This document shows, in pieces, positions 43,531 to 53,607 of a stretch of DNA of 64,000 nt. The position numbers and the translations under genes were made by a program. This DNA comes from Prosthecomicrobium pneumaticum (lineage in GTDB: Bacteria > Pseudomonadota > Alphaproteobacteria > Rhizobiales > Kaistiaceae): the NCBI RefSeq assembly GCF_014199915.1, contig NZ_JACHOO010000006.1, positions 124,001 to 188,000 on the forward strand, written 5' to 3'. The notes under the pieces are model-generated. The model had not been told where the DNA came from, ran no database searches, and saw nothing but the letters and a program-made list of their open reading frames with translations. Numbering within the stretch: position 1 is the first letter of the stretch; every line of letters starts with the position of its first letter.

Positions 43531-45299
43531 TGCGATGTCCTGTGCCCGCCCGTGCGCGGATAGGGGTTGAAAGCGTTGCCCTGCGCCCATTCCGCGTCGT
43601 CGAGATAGGGGTAGCCATCGTCGATCGGCCGCCCCAGCTCGACCTTGGGTTCGATCGGCGTGTCGGGATCGAGCATGATGTCGAGGAGGCGCAGACCGGG
43701 TCCGAACATTTCCGGCGTGATGGCGTCCGGACTTTCGATGCGGTGATAGGAAAGCCCATAGGCCGCGGCGATACCGCGGAAGTCGGGCTGGCTGTAACCG
43801 CGCTCCGTGGCGTGGCGGCGGCCGCCGAGATTGGCGTCCTGGAACTGCCGGATGATGCCGTAGCCGCCATTGTTCATGACGACGATGGTGAGGTCCAGCC
43901 GATGATGGACGGCCGTCTGCAATTCCTGCAGGTTGAGCTGGAAGCCGCCATCGCCGGTGAGGCAGACGACCTGCCGGTCCGGCGCGCCGAGCTTGGCGGC
44001 GATCGCGGCCGGCAGGGCATAGCCCATCGGCGAATGGCCGCCCGCGGTGAAGAGCGTGTGCCGCGTCCGGTGGAAAGCCTGGAAGGTCCAGCAGAGTGCT
44101 GCGCCGGTGTCGTTGGCGAGGATGGCGTCGGGTGCGAGGAGCGTATTGATCCGGCGGATCACCGCATAGGGGTCCTGGCTGCCGCGGGCGGCGGCGTGGC
44201 TGCTGTGGAAGGCGCCGACATAGCCTGTCTTCATCCGCCCGACATGGTCGAGCCAGGCATTGCCCGGCCGGGGCAGAGCGAGCCGGCCGAGCAGGCGGGG
44301 GAGGTGCCGGAAGTCGAGCGCCGCCGTCAGATAGCCGTCCGCCCCGTATTTCGCCAGTTCGTCGGGATCGATGTCGAGCACGGCGACGCGGGCGCGCGGT
44401 GCGAAGCCCGCCGGATTGCCGGTCCGCTGGCGATTGTCGAGCCGGCTGCCGAGCACGAGGAGCGCATCGCAGTTCTGGATCAGAAAATTGCCGCCGCGAT
44501 TGCCGTAGACGCCGACCGTGCCGCAATAGGAGGGCAGGTCGTGATCGAGATAGGTGGCGCCGGCCCAGCTCGACACGACCGGCAGGCCGGTCTCGCGCAG
44601 CCACGCCTCCGCGGCGTGTTCGACCCCGGCGAGACCGATGCCGGCGCCCCAATAGACGAGCGGCCGGCTCGCCCCTTCGAAGGCCGCACCGATCGCCGCG
44701 GCGATGCGCGCGATCTCCGCGTCGTCGGGCGGGGTGGATGGCGGCGTCTCCGGAGCCGGGGCGACGAAATCGCCGATCTCGGCCTGCTGAAGGTCGATCG
44801 GCACGTCGACGAGCACCGGCCCCATGCGTCCGCCGACCGCCTCGCGATAGGCGGTCTCGAGTTCCCGCCGCAGATCCTCCGGCCGGGTCACCTGGACGGC
44901 ATATTTGGTGATCGGCCGCGCCATTTCGACGATCCGGGTCTCCTGGAAGCCGAGCTGGCGCGGTGCGGCGCCGCCGAGCCGGCGGCTCTCGCGCTGGTTC
45001 ACCTGCCCGGTGATGTGGAAGGCGGGGATCGAATCGAAATAGGAGCACGCGATGCCGGTCAGGAGGTTGGTGGCGCCCGGGCCGGAGGTCACCATCGTCG
45101 CGCCGACCGTGCGGTTGACCCGCCACATCGCATCGGCCGCCATCGCGGCGGCCTGCTCGTGCTGGACGCAGACATAGTCGATGTCGTCGCGGCGGCCGAC
45201 CGCGTCGAGCATGAAGGCGGCGGCGCCGCCGGTCAGGGCGAAGACGTGCCGGACGCCCTTGTCGGCGAGGAAGGCGGCGATGTATTCGGCGCCGGTCAC
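43527..45299 (-). CDS. Thiamine-diphosphate enzyme, acetolactate synthase fold, YerE-like candidate
   Basis: A 590-residue protein from GTG 45299, overlapping the gtrB stop (GTGA). The N-terminal Pyr domain has the catalytic Glu in VQHEQAAAMAADA and the SGPGATNLLTGIA loop; the middle domain (about 195-330) is of the FAD/nucleotide-binding type; the C-terminal PP domain has GDGGFQLNLQEL ending in VVMNNGGYGI (GDG-x-NN thiamine motif). Acetolactate synthases share this plan, but the location between gtrB and a polytopic transferase behind rfbFGH points to sugar chemistry. The model is YerE of Yersinia, which adds a two-carbon unit from pyruvate to C4 of CDP-3,6-dideoxy-hexos-4-ulose. No small regulatory ilvN-like subunit is adjacent. 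Family sure, reaction inferred. Confidence 0.8.
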   Translation of the reverse strand: MTGAEYIAAFLADKGVRHVFALTGGAAAFMLDAVGRRDDIDYVCVQHEQAAAMAADAMWRVNRTVGATMVTSGPGATNLLTGIACSYFDSIPAFHITGQVNQRESRRLGGAAPRQLGFQETRIVEMARPITKYAVQVTRPEDLRRELETAYREAVGGRMGPVLVDVPIDLQQAEIGDFVAPAPETPPSTPPDDAEIARIAAAIGAAFEGASRPLVYWGAGIGLAGVEHAAEAWLRETGLPVVSSWAGATYLDHDLPSYCGTVGVYGNRGGNFLIQNCDALLVLGSRLDNRQRTGNPAGFAPRARVAVLDIDPDELAKYGADGYLTAALDFRHLPRLLGRLALPRPGNAWLDHVGRMKTGYVGAFHSSHAAARGSQDPYAVIRRINTLLAPDAILANDTGAALCWTFQAFHRTRHTLFTAGGHSPMGYALPAAIAAKLGAPDRQVVCLTGDGGFQLNLQELQTAVHHRLDLTIVVMNNGGYGIIRQFQDANLGGRRHATERGYSQPDFRGIAAAYGLSYHRIESPDAITPEMFGPGLRLLDIMLDPDTPIEPKVELGRPIDDGYPYLDDAEWAQGNAFNPYPRTGGHRTSQ

Positions 45300-46273
45300 G
45301 GCTCCCTCGCTCCGTCCCGTTCCGGCACCGGGCCGGGGAAATTGATCCGCTCGCGCTCGAAGACGACCGGCTTCGCCCTCACCCGGCCATAGATCGCCAG
45401 AATGTATTCCCCGATCAGGCCCATGAAGAAGAGTTGCACGCCGCCAAAGAAGAAGAGCGCGACGATCAGCGTGAAGATACCGGGTTCGGCGAGCTTCTGA
45501 TAAAAGACGAAGCCGACGATCAGATTGATCGCGGCGTAGAGGATGCTGATACTGGCGATCGCGAAACCGGCGAGGAGGCCGAGCCGCAACGGAGCCGTGG
45601 TGAACGAGACCAGCCCGTTCATGCCCTGGTCGAACAAGGCGGCGAGCCGGTTCTTCGAGAGGCCCCGTTGACGGGCGCGCCAGCGATACGGGACGCCCAC
45701 GGCGCGGCCGCCGCATTCGAACGTCATCATCCGCATGAAGGGATAGGTGTCGTCGATCTGACGCATGGCCTCGACCACCCGGCGGTCGACGAGCTGGAAA
45801 TCGCCGACACCCGGCGGCACGTCGATCTCGGAGAAGCGGGTGAGCAGGGCATAATAGAGCCGCCGGACCGACCGCATGGCGAGGCCCTCTTCGCGTGTGG
45901 CGCGGATTCCGTAGACGATCTCGTAGCCGGCCTCCCAGAGCCGGACGAAGTCGGGCAACAGTTCCGGCGGGTCCTGCAGGTCGGCCGGCAGGAAGAGAAG
46001 CACGGCGTCGCCCGTCGCGGCCATCACGCCGTTATAGGTGTTGCGCAGCGGTCCGAAATTGCGCGCATTGACGATCACCCGCACATGCGGATCGTCCGCC
46101 GCGATGCTCCGCAAGAGACTTGTCGTCGCGTCCGTGGAGGCGTTGTCGCAGAAGATGTGCTCCCGCTCATAACCCCGGAGATGCGCGTCGAAGATCGCCT
46201 TCACCGCGGCATGGCATTCGGCGACGTTGTCCTCTTCATTATAGCACGGCGTGACGACGGAGATCGTCTTCAT
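45296..46273 (-). CDS. GtrB-like polyprenyl-phosphate glycosyltransferase
   Basis: A 325-residue GT2 protein from ATG 46273 (TGGGAGC upstream). The catalytic domain starts TISVVTPCYNEEDNV, with DNASTDAT and PADLQDPPE (DxQ variant of DxD), the pattern of DPM1/ArnC/GtrB enzymes. Two C-terminal membrane segments (LRLGLLAGFAIASISILYAA, TLIVALFFFGGVQLFFMGLI) anchor it. It should load a nucleotide-linked sugar onto undecaprenyl phosphate at the inner face of the membrane. It overlaps gtrA and the TPP-enzyme gene by 4 bp each. Confidence 0.9.
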   Translation of the reverse strand: MKTISVVTPCYNEEDNVAECHAAVKAIFDAHLRGYEREHIFCDNASTDATTSLLRSIAADDPHVRVIVNARNFGPLRNTYNGVMAATGDAVLLFLPADLQDPPELLPDFVRLWEAGYEIVYGIRATREEGLAMRSVRRLYYALLTRFSEIDVPPGVGDFQLVDRRVVEAMRQIDDTYPFMRMMTFECGGRAVGVPYRWRARQRGLSKNRLAALFDQGMNGLVSFTTAPLRLGLLAGFAIASISILYAAINLIVGFVFYQKLAEPGIFTLIVALFFFGGVQLFFMGLIGEYILAIYGRVRAKPVVFERERINFPGPVPERDGAREP

Positions 46274-46692
46274 GCTCCCACCCGGAAAACGATGTGTCTG
46301 TTGGCGAGGAAGGAGAGGACGACGATTCCGGGCAGGACGGCGAGCTGCGCGAGGAGGGCGGGAAGGCCCGCCGCGACGAGAGCCTCGAGCGCGATCAGGT
46401 TGAGACCGAAGCTCGCCGCATAGACGGCGACGAACAGCGGCAGGCGGCGCCACCGGCGGCTGCCGAAGACGATCCGGCCGGTGGTGGCGAAGTTGAACAG
46501 AACACCCGCGACGGTCGCCAGCCCGAGCGCCACCCGGTGGTCTTCGAGGAGGAGGTAGAGGAGCGCGAAGAGGCCGTAGCCGAACAGCGTGTTGAGCCCG
46601 CCGACGAGAAGGAAGCGGACGAATTCGAGGAGGCGGTCGCTTCGCGTGGGAACGCCCGGGAAGATGCCGGCCCTCGTCATGACGATCCGCAT
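46270..46692 (-). CDS. gtrA: GtrA-family flippase-like membrane protein
   Basis: A 140-residue protein with four membrane segments and the family phrases LVGGLNTLFGYGLFALLY, FNFATTGRIVFG and FLANRHIVFR. GtrA proteins are thought to flip undecaprenyl-phosphate sugars to the periplasm. ATG 46692 gives the usual length; ATG 46680 is possible. It is 12 bp after rfbH and overlaps gtrB. Confidence 0.92.
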   Translation of the reverse strand: MRIVMTRAGIFPGVPTRSDRLLEFVRFLLVGGLNTLFGYGLFALLYLLLEDHRVALGLATVAGVLFNFATTGRIVFGSRRWRRLPLFVAVYAASFGLNLIALEALVAAGLPALLAQLAVLPGIVVLSFLANRHIVFRVGA

Positions 46693-46704
46693 CGTCTCGC
46701 CCCC

Positions 46705-48075
46705 TCAGCGCCGCACGAAGGCGCGCAGCGTATCGACGACATAGTCGATCGCCGGCTCGCCGAGACCGGGATAGACGCCGAGCCAGAAGCTGCGCTCCAT
46801 CACGAGGTCGCTCTCGGCGAGCGATCCCACCGCGCGGTGCGGCCGCCCGGCCATGTATGGCTGGCGCAGAAGATTGCCGCCGAACAGCTGGCGGGTGCCG
46901 ATGCGATGCGCGTCGAGATGCATCAGCAGCGTCCGGCGGTCGAATCCGGCCCCGGGGCGGAGCGTGAGCGGGAAGCCGAACCAGGACGGATCGGCATGGG
47001 GCGTCGCTTCCGGCAGAACGAAGACGTCCTCGAGATCGGCGAGGCCCGTCTTCAGATCGGCGAAGTTCCGCCGCCGCGCTGCGATGAAGCCGTCGAGATG
47101 ATCGAGCTGCGACAGCCCGACGGCGGCCTGCATATCCGTGATCTTCAGATTATAGCCGAGATGGGAATAGATGTACTTATGGTCGTAGCCGTGCGGCAGT
47201 TCTCCGAGCTGCCAGTCGAAGCGCTTGCGGCAGGTGTTGTCGCGGCCGGGCGCGCAATAGCAGTCGCGGCCCCAGTCGCGGATCGACTCCATGGCACGGC
47301 GCAGCAGCGACTGCGCCGTGAAGACCGCGCCGCCTTCCCCCATGGTGATGTGGTGCGCGGGATAGAAGCTCAGCGTGCCGACATCGCCGAAGCTGCCGAC
47401 CGGACGGCCGCGATAGGTGGCGCCGAGCGCGTCGCAGCAGTCCTCGACGAGGAACAGGCCGTGCCGGCGCGCGATCTCCGTGACGGCGTCGAGATCGAAC
47501 GGGTTGCCGAGCGTGTGGGCGATGACGATCGCCCGCGTGCGCGGGCTCAGCGCGGCTTCGATCTGCGCCGGGTCGATGTTGTAGGTCGGAATGTGGATGT
47601 CGACGAAGACCGGGATCAGACCGTTCTGGAGCAGCGGGTTGATGGTCGTGGGAAAGCCGGTGGCGCAGGTGATCACCTCGTCGCCGGGGCGCAGCGCCCG
47701 CTCGCCGAGGAGCGGCGAGGTGAGCGCCGAGATCGCGACGAGATTGGCCGAGGAGCCGGAATTGACCGTCAGCACGTGCTTGCGGCCGAGGATCTTGCCG
47801 AGCCGCGCCTCGAAGGCGGCATTGAAGCGGCCGGTGGTGAGCCAGAAGTCGAGCGCGCTGTCGACGAGGCTCTGCATGTCGTGCGCATCGAACACCCGGC
47901 CGGAGACGGGCACGGGTGAGGCCCCGGCGACGAAGGGCGCCGGCTTGTGCACGGCGTCGTAATAGGCGCCGACGAGCGTCATGATCTGGGCCCGCAGGGC
48001 TTCCGGGCTCGGCCCTGCGGCATCGACGGACAGGTCCCCGCCGGGCGGACCGTCGGTGATGTCGGTGGCGCTCAT
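46705..48075 (-). CDS. rfbH: CDP-6-deoxy-D-xylo-4-hexulose-3-dehydratase (E1, DdhC)
   Basis: A 456-residue aminotransferase-fold protein. The lysine that binds PLP in DegT relatives is replaced by His in [14 protein letters not shown], the diagnostic feature of RfbH/ColD-like dehydratases that use PLP or PMP without a Schiff-base lysine. Cysteines for the 2Fe-2S cluster are in [20 protein letters not shown]. It removes the C3 hydroxyl of CDP-4-keto-6-deoxyglucose together with a reductase (E3), which is not encoded nearby. ATG 48075 overlaps the rfbG stop. Confidence 0.95.
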   Translation of the reverse strand: MSATDITDGPPGGDLSVDAAGPSPEALRAQIMTLVGAYYDAVHKPAPFVAGASPVPVSGRVFDAHDMQSLVDSALDFWLTTGRFNAAFEARLGKILGRKHVLTVNSGSSANLVAISALTSPLLGERALRPGDEVITCATGFPTTINPLLQNGLIPVFVDIHIPTYNIDPAQIEAALSPRTRAIVIAHTLGNPFDLDAVTEIARRHGLFLVEDCCDALGATYRGRPVGSFGDVGTLSFYPAHHITMGEGGAVFTAQSLLRRAMESIRDWGRDCYCAPGRDNTCRKRFDWQLGELPHGYDHKYIYSHLGYNLKITDMQAAVGLSQLDHLDGFIAARRRNFADLKTGLADLEDVFVLPEATPHADPSWFGFPLTLRPGAGFDRRTLLMHLDAHRIGTRQLFGGNLLRQPYMAGRPHRAVGSLAESDLVMERSFWLGVYPGLGEPAIDYVVDTLRAFVRR

Positions 48076-49148
48076 GCGGCGGCCTCCCGCGCGTCCGCAT
48101 GGGCTGCGATCTGATCGAGGGTGAAGGCGCGCATGTCGGCACCCGCGCGGTAGGCCTTGAACCAGTCGACGGTGCGGGCGACGGCTTCGTCGAGGCCGAA
48201 CGCGGACTTCCAGCCGAGCCGCGCGCGCGCCTTGGCGCTGTCGAGCGCCAAAAGGCCGGCCTCGTGCGGACCGGCGGGATCGCCTGCGCTCCGCCATGCG
48301 GCGCCCTCGCCCCAATGCGCCGCGAGCGCGTCCGCCACGACCGAGACCGGTGCCTCCCCGCCGGCCGCCGGGCCGAAGTTCCAGGCTTGCGCGAAGTCTC
48401 TGCCCCGCGGCCCGAGCAGCAGCTCGGCGAGACGGAGATAGCCGGCGAGTGGATCGAGCACATGCTGCCAGGGACGGACGGCCTCGGGACGGCGCAGTTC
48501 GAGCGCTCGTCCGGCCGTGAAGGCCCGGATGGCGTCGGGCACCAGCCGCTCGGCCGACCAGTCGCCGCCGCCGATCACATTGCCCGCCCGCGCGGAGGCG
48601 ACCGCGGTCGACCCATCGGCGAAGTAGGAGGCGCGGTAGGCCGCCACGACGAGTTCCGCGCAGCCCTTGCTGCTGCTGTAAGGATCGTGTCCGCCCATCG
48701 CGTCGCCTTCGCGATAGGCCCGGATCTGCTCGCGGTTCTCATAGCATTTGTCGCTCGTCACCACGATGACGGCGCGCACGCCGCCCCGCCGGCGGGCGGC
48801 GTCGAGCACATGGGCGGTGCCCATCACATTGGTCGCATAGGTGCCGAGCGGATCGGCATAGGACGGCCGGACGAGCGACTGCGCCGCGAGATGGAAGACC
48901 AGTTCGGGTTCCGCGCGTCCGAACGCGGCCTCCACCGCGGCGAGATCGCGGACATCGCCGGTGAGGCTCTCCGCCGTGCCGCCCCGCGCCACGAGGTCGA
49001 AGAGGCTCGGTTGCGTCGCCGGCGGCAGGGCGAAGCCGGTGACCCGGGCGCCGAGCCGCTCCAGCCAGAGGATCAGCCAGGCGCCCTTGAAGCCGGTGTG
49101 GCCGGTGACGAGGACGCGGCGGTCGCGCCAGGCATCCGCCCCGCTCAC
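48072..49148 (-). CDS. rfbG: CDP-glucose 4,6-dehydratase
   Basis: A 358-residue extended SDR from GTG 49148, overlapping the rfbF stop (GTGA). The Rossmann loop is [15 protein letters not shown], followed by [14 protein letters not shown] and the catalytic [12 protein letters not shown] (Tyr-x3-Lys) with Thr/Ser in [10 protein letters not shown]. These and [13 protein letters not shown] match RfbG closely. It converts CDP-glucose to CDP-4-keto-6-deoxyglucose with bound NAD. Confidence 0.96.
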   Translation of the reverse strand: MSGADAWRDRRVLVTGHTGFKGAWLILWLERLGARVTGFALPPATQPSLFDLVARGGTAESLTGDVRDLAAVEAAFGRAEPELVFHLAAQSLVRPSYADPLGTYATNVMGTAHVLDAARRRGGVRAVIVVTSDKCYENREQIRAYREGDAMGGHDPYSSSKGCAELVVAAYRASYFADGSTAVASARAGNVIGGGDWSAERLVPDAIRAFTAGRALELRRPEAVRPWQHVLDPLAGYLRLAELLLGPRGRDFAQAWNFGPAAGGEAPVSVVADALAAHWGEGAAWRSAGDPAGPHEAGLLALDSAKARARLGWKSAFGLDEAVARTVDWFKAYRAGADMRAFTLDQIAAHADAREAAA

Positions 49149-49921
49149 GGCCAGGCCTTCCAGGGCGCGGCACCGGACGCCCACAGCTCCTCGAGGAGGC
49201 GGCGATCGCGCGGCGTGTCCATCGGTTGCCAGAAGCCGTCGTGCCGGAACGCCTTCAGTTCGCCCGCCGCAGCGAGCCGTTCCAGAGGGGCCTGTTCCCA
49301 GGCGGTGGCGTCGTCCTCGATCAGATCGAGCACGACGGGGGAGAGGAAGAAGAAGCCGCCATTGATCCGCACCGCTTCGTGCGGCGGTTTCTCCCGGAAC
49401 GACACGACCTCGTCCGCCGGGCCGATCTCGAGAACCCCGAACCGGCTCGGCGGGGTCACCGCGGCGATGGTGGCGAGCCGGCCATGGCCGCGGTGGAAGG
49501 CGAGCTCGGCGCCGAGGTCGATGTCCGCCACCCCGTCGCCATAGGTCATCGCGAAGCAGGCCTCGCCGGCGAGATAGGGCGCGATGCGCTTCAGGCGGCC
49601 GCCGGTGCTGGTGTTCTCGCCCGTCTCGACGAGTGTGACGCGCCAGGGCTCGGCGGTCTCGCGATGCACCTCCATCCGGTTGCCGGCCATGTGGAAGGTG
49701 ACGTCGGACATGTGCAGGAAATAGTTTGAAAAGTATTCCTTGATCACATAGCCTCGGTGCCCCAGACAAATCAAGAAGTCGTCGAATCCGAAGGCGGAAT
49801 AGATCTTCATGATGTGCCAGAGGATCGGCCGGCCGCCGATCTCGATCATCGGCTTCGGGACGAGGGTCGATGCATCACTGATGCGCGTACCCCGGCCGCC
49901 GGCGAGGATCACCACTTTCAT
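49145..49921 (-). CDS. rfbF: Glucose-1-phosphate cytidylyltransferase
   Basis: A 258-residue protein starting MKVVILAGGRGTRISDASTL, with LVPKPMIEIGGRPILWHIM, LICLGHRGYVIKEYF, MTYGDGVADID and INGGFFFLSPVV, the order and length of RfbF/DdhA. It makes CDP-glucose from CTP and glucose-1-phosphate and is the first gene of the eight-gene operon; its promoter must lie in the 180-bp gap 49922-50101. Confidence 0.96.
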   Translation of the reverse strand: MKVVILAGGRGTRISDASTLVPKPMIEIGGRPILWHIMKIYSAFGFDDFLICLGHRGYVIKEYFSNYFLHMSDVTFHMAGNRMEVHRETAEPWRVTLVETGENTSTGGRLKRIAPYLAGEACFAMTYGDGVADIDLGAELAFHRGHGRLATIAAVTPPSRFGVLEIGPADEVVSFREKPPHEAVRINGGFFFLSPVVLDLIEDDATAWEQAPLERLAAAGELKAFRHDGFWQPMDTPRDRRLLEELWASGAAPWKAWP

Positions 49922-50101
49922 GGCGTCACCGGAGCTCGGGTCGCGCGGAGGAACGGGCCTCTCATGCTCTCTCGTTCGCGATGGAACCGAAGTTCCGAGG
50001 GTCCCGGCCCGCTTTCGCGTTTCGGCTCCGCTCCCCTCAGCAGACCCGCAAAGGGAAGGAAACCAGATCTCCGGACCGGAATAGCGAAGTGAGCCGCCGG
50101 G

Positions 50102-52186
50102 TCAAGGCCCACCCTGCGTCGCCGGCTCCGCCCGCAGCAGCACGAGCGAACCCATCGGGCTCACCGCGACGCGCGTGTAGTCCCGGAACGGCGTCATCAG
50201 GTCGACGCCGAGATCCAGCGCGGTATCCGGACCCTCTGCGACGAACACGCAGGAGAAGCGGCCCGTTTCGATCTGGCGCAGCAGATCGTCACGATCGGCG
50301 ATGGTCAGCATCTCGACATAGCCAGGCCCTTCGAGAGGCGAGCGAAGACCGGCCGCTGCGTAATAGAGACCCTGTCGCTGGGCGAGAATGACGCAAGTCT
50401 CGCCGCGCATCGTGTGACTGCGGATGAAGGCGAGTTCGTCGGCGACGAGCGGGGAGGTCGGGACGCCGCGTCCGACGAAGGCGGCCCGCATGTCGCGGGC
50501 CAGCGCCCCGACATTCTGCAGGAAAGGCAGGGCGCAGGAGAACAGCACGCCGAGCGCCGCCACCGGCAGCACGAGCTGGAGTCGCGACAGCCCCCCTGCC
50601 CGCACCATGCGCAGCGTCCGGTCGCCGAGGATCGCGGCGATCATCAATGCGGGCCAGCAGACCGTGACGAGATTGAGGATGTGCGAGCGGCCCTGATAAT
50701 AGACGAAGAGCCCCCAGCCGAGCAGGCCGAGAAAGAACAGGAGATCGGCGCTGCGGGCGTTCGGTGTGCGGCGCCAGGCGGCGAGCGCGACGAGGATGGC
50801 CGCCAGATAGGCCGCGAGCACGCTCATCCAGGGGTTCGTGACGCCGATGGGCAGGGGCAGCATGTTGAGCCCGAGATCGTAGAAGATCCGCGCATAGCTG
50901 CCGAGCCAGCTCCATTTCGGGACGCCGCCGCCGGCGAGAAGCGCGAGCGCGCTCGCCCCGATGACGAGCGCCAGCAGGCCGAGATGGAGCGCCGAGGCCT
51001 GCAGGAGATGCCGCCGCTGCGGCGCCGAGGAGGCAGGGCCTCCGACGCGCAGCACGAACCATTTGACGAGCAGGAAGCCGCCAAAGGCGCCGACGATCAT
51101 CAGCCCGGTATCGGCGTTCCACACGGTGCCGATCGCCGCGACGAGCGATACCGAGGCGGCCCGGCCGAGGCTGCGCCGGGCCGCATAGGCGTGGAAGGCG
51201 AGCACCGATAAGGCCGGCCAGAAGAAGCGGAGCGGCCAGTACTGGAAGTAGAATTCCGGGATGCCGTTGATCTTGATGACGGTCTCGAAGGTGACGAGGA
51301 CGAGGGCGAGGGCGAAGGCGAGCCGAAACGGGAGCGAGCGCGTCTCGCGCAGCAGGACGGCGAACACCGCACAAAGCCCGATCACCTGCAGCAGCGCGAA
51401 GATGAGGGAGAGGCCGAGGACCGAGAAAGGGATGAGGCGGAAGATCCGGCCGATGATCTCCGGATAGAGGCCATATTGCGAGGGCAGGTCGACGAGCAGC
51501 GTGCGCCCTGCGGCCACCTGCGAAATCGCATAGGCGACGGCGTCCCAGTGGATCGACCAGACGGCCCCGGGCGCGACCGAGGCCTCGCCGACGATCCGCC
51601 ATGCGCCGATCTGCAGCGCCATGGCGGCGACGAAGGCGGCGGCCGCGAGCGCCGCGCCGAACCGCCGCCCCCTCTCTCGCCCCCGCGGCAGCACGAGCGT
51701 CAGGGCGAAGGAAGCGGCGGCGGCGAGGCCGCAGAGCATGAGGGTCCGCAGGTGGTTCGGCCCCAGCGCCGTTTCTCCTTGGAGGAGGGAGGGGCCGAAA
51801 TCGAACCGCGACAGACCCGCGGCGAGCAGCCCGCCGAGAGCGAGCTGAACGGCCAATCCGATCGGGACAGGGGCGACGCAGAGCACGCGGAGCAGGCCGC
51901 GCGGCCGCAGCAGCGCGGCCGCCAGCGCGAGTGCCGCCGTGATGGCCGACACCGCAAGAAAGACGAAACGCTCCCTCGGTTCGGGCAGCACGAGACCGGC
52001 GAACTTCGGCAGGATGACGGGTTCGGCGGATGCCGCAGCCGCGTCGGCGGTCGGGTAGAGCGCCGCGCCGAGCCAGGCGAGCAGCGCGGCGACGCCGATC
52101 AGAGCCGCGAGGCGCAGCATCAGCAATGCGGCGTCCGCGTCACGCCGCGAGCGCGCGGACCGCGGGTCGTACGTTACCCCCGTCAT
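50102..52186 (-). CDS. Large polytopic membrane protein, GT-C-like
   Basis: A 694-residue protein with about 13 membrane segments (for example LRLAALIGVAALLAWLGAAL, LRVLCVAPVPIGLAVQLALG). ATG 52186 follows GGGGGTC; the same ATGACGGGGGTC string is repeated once, so ATG 52198 is also possible. A loop with WDAVAYAISQVAAGRTLLVDLPSQYG resembles the acidic first loop of lipid-sugar-dependent transferases. The final 100 residues are soluble. It lies before the rfbF operon on the same strand and may be a second periplasmic glycosyltransferase. I assign no substrate. Confidence 0.65.
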   Translation of the reverse strand: MTGVTYDPRSARSRRDADAALLMLRLAALIGVAALLAWLGAALYPTADAAAASAEPVILPKFAGLVLPEPRERFVFLAVSAITAALALAAALLRPRGLLRVLCVAPVPIGLAVQLALGGLLAAGLSRFDFGPSLLQGETALGPNHLRTLMLCGLAAAASFALTLVLPRGRERGRRFGAALAAAAFVAAMALQIGAWRIVGEASVAPGAVWSIHWDAVAYAISQVAAGRTLLVDLPSQYGLYPEIIGRIFRLIPFSVLGLSLIFALLQVIGLCAVFAVLLRETRSLPFRLAFALALVLVTFETVIKINGIPEFYFQYWPLRFFWPALSVLAFHAYAARRSLGRAASVSLVAAIGTVWNADTGLMIVGAFGGFLLVKWFVLRVGGPASSAPQRRHLLQASALHLGLLALVIGASALALLAGGGVPKWSWLGSYARIFYDLGLNMLPLPIGVTNPWMSVLAAYLAAILVALAAWRRTPNARSADLLFFLGLLGWGLFVYYQGRSHILNLVTVCWPALMIAAILGDRTLRMVRAGGLSRLQLVLPVAALGVLFSCALPFLQNVGALARDMRAAFVGRGVPTSPLVADELAFIRSHTMRGETCVILAQRQGLYYAAAGLRSPLEGPGYVEMLTIADRDDLLRQIETGRFSCVFVAEGPDTALDLGVDLMTPFRDYTRVAVSPMGSLVLLRAEPATQGGP

Positions 52187-52386
52187 GACCCCCGTCATGC
52201 CGAACTGCAGCGCCGCGCGCGTCCCCGCTCCTTCCCCAGGTCGATCCCGGGAAGGCTCGCCGGCCATTCCCGCCGCCTCATGGCCCGGCTTGCTCTACGG
52301 CTCGCGATGTGCTGGACCATGCGCGTCGCCGGGGGGTGACCCGGCCGGAGCGCGCGCCGGCCGAAATCGTCGAGGCCCCCTCTTTC

Positions 52387-53607
52387 ATGCCCCCCGCACC
52401 GACGAAGTTGATGCCCCTCGAGGGCATGCGCGGGCTCGCCGCGCTCCAGGTCGTCTTCGCCCATTATGCCTCTGTCTTCTTTCCCGCGATCGCCCGCATT
52501 GTGCCGGGAGAGGAGGGCACGCTCGGCCTGCGCCTCGCCCGATCGCCGCTCTTCTTTCTGCTCGATGGTGGCGTGGCGGTCTTCTCCTTCTTCCTGATGA
52601 GCGGTTTCGTGCTCGGCCTGTCCTTCCTCCGATCCGATCTGCCGATGCCGCGCCAGGTGGCGAAGCGCTTCGTGCGCCTCTATCTCCCGGTGCTCGCCGC
52701 TCTCGCTCTCGCTCTCGTGCTGCTCACCCTCTGGCCGCGCCTCGGTCTACGCATGCAGGTCTTCAACGGTTCCGACTGGCTGAGGGGGCTCCATCTCTTC
52801 TCCCCGGGCCGGACGGCGACGGTCTATCAGGATGTCCTCCTGAACTCGATGCTGCTCGGCTATGCCGGCGCATCGATCTTCCGCTTTTTCGACACGGCGG
52901 CGGTGGGACTGCCGCTCGTCGGTCTCGGCCATGCGCTCGATCCCCCGTTATGGACGCTGCACATCGAGTTCTGGGGCTCGCTGCTCACCCTCGCCATGGC
53001 TCAGGCCTACCGGCGGCTGCGCCGCCCGGCGTTCTGGGCGGTCTATGCTCTCGCGCTGGTCGCGACGGCGGGGGGCGCCTTCAGCCTGTTTCTGATCGGC
53101 TTCGCCGCCGGCCTCTTCCGCGATCGCCTGACCGGCCGCGATCACGCCCCGCTGCGCGGTCTCTTCGCCGTCCTCGCGCTCGCCGGGGCCGTCGCGCTGT
53201 CGGGCTACAGCCCGCTGATGCCCTTCGTCGGCCTGCAGATCGAGAAGGAACTCGCGGCGGTCCTCGTGTTCGGCGCCGTGCTCGTCGCGCCGTGGCTCGA
53301 CCGCCTGCTGTCGGCGCGGCCGCTCGCATGGCTCGGCGGTCTCTCATTCGGCCTCTATCTCACCCACTTCCCGATTCTCTTCACGCTTTCCATCCTCCTG
53401 TTCCTCGGCCTTCAGCCTTCTTTCGGGGCGCTGCCGGCGGCGCTCGCCGCGACGGCCGTGGGGATCGCCGTTTCGATCGGCGTTGCCGCGGCATTCGAGC
53501 AGCTCGTCGACTGGCCCGCGATCGGTCTGGCGGCCCGGATCGGAAGCGGTCCGCCCGTGCCCGTCACCCCGGCCGGCGGGCGGTCCCCGGGCGCAAACCC
53601 CCGCTGA
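52387..53607 (+). CDS. Acyltransferase family 3 (OafA-like) membrane protein
   Basis: A 406-residue protein. ATG 52387 is preferred over GTG 52309 because the family signature PLEGMRGLAALQVVFAHY (catalytic His in FAHY) normally starts about 10 residues in. Ten membrane segments follow, including FFLMSGFVLGLSFLR (Arg/Ser region) and LSFGLYLTHFPILF. Such enzymes O-acetylate or acylate polysaccharides. It is divergent from the polytopic gene and probably modifies the same glycan. A weak GC hairpin lies near 53623-53641. Confidence 0.9.
   Translation: MPPAPTKLMPLEGMRGLAALQVVFAHYASVFFPAIARIVPGEEGTLGLRLARSPLFFLLDGGVAVFSFFLMSGFVLGLSFLRSDLPMPRQVAKRFVRLYLPVLAALALALVLLTLWPRLGLRMQVFNGSDWLRGLHLFSPGRTATVYQDVLLNSMLLGYAGASIFRFFDTAAVGLPLVGLGHALDPPLWTLHIEFWGSLLTLAMAQAYRRLRRPAFWAVYALALVATAGGAFSLFLIGFAAGLFRDRLTGRDHAPLRGLFAVLALAGAVALSGYSPLMPFVGLQIEKELAAVLVFGAVLVAPWLDRLLSARPLAWLGGLSFGLYLTHFPILFTLSILLFLGLQPSFGALPAALAATAVGIAVSIGVAAAFEQLVDWPAIGLAARIGSGPPVPVTPAGGRSPGANPR

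Noticed and set aside
43527-45299. Housekeeping acetolactate synthase (ilvB)
   Set aside because: Not excluded by motifs, but no ilvN or ilvC is adjacent and the gene is embedded by overlaps in a sugar operon; kept as YerE-like candidate.
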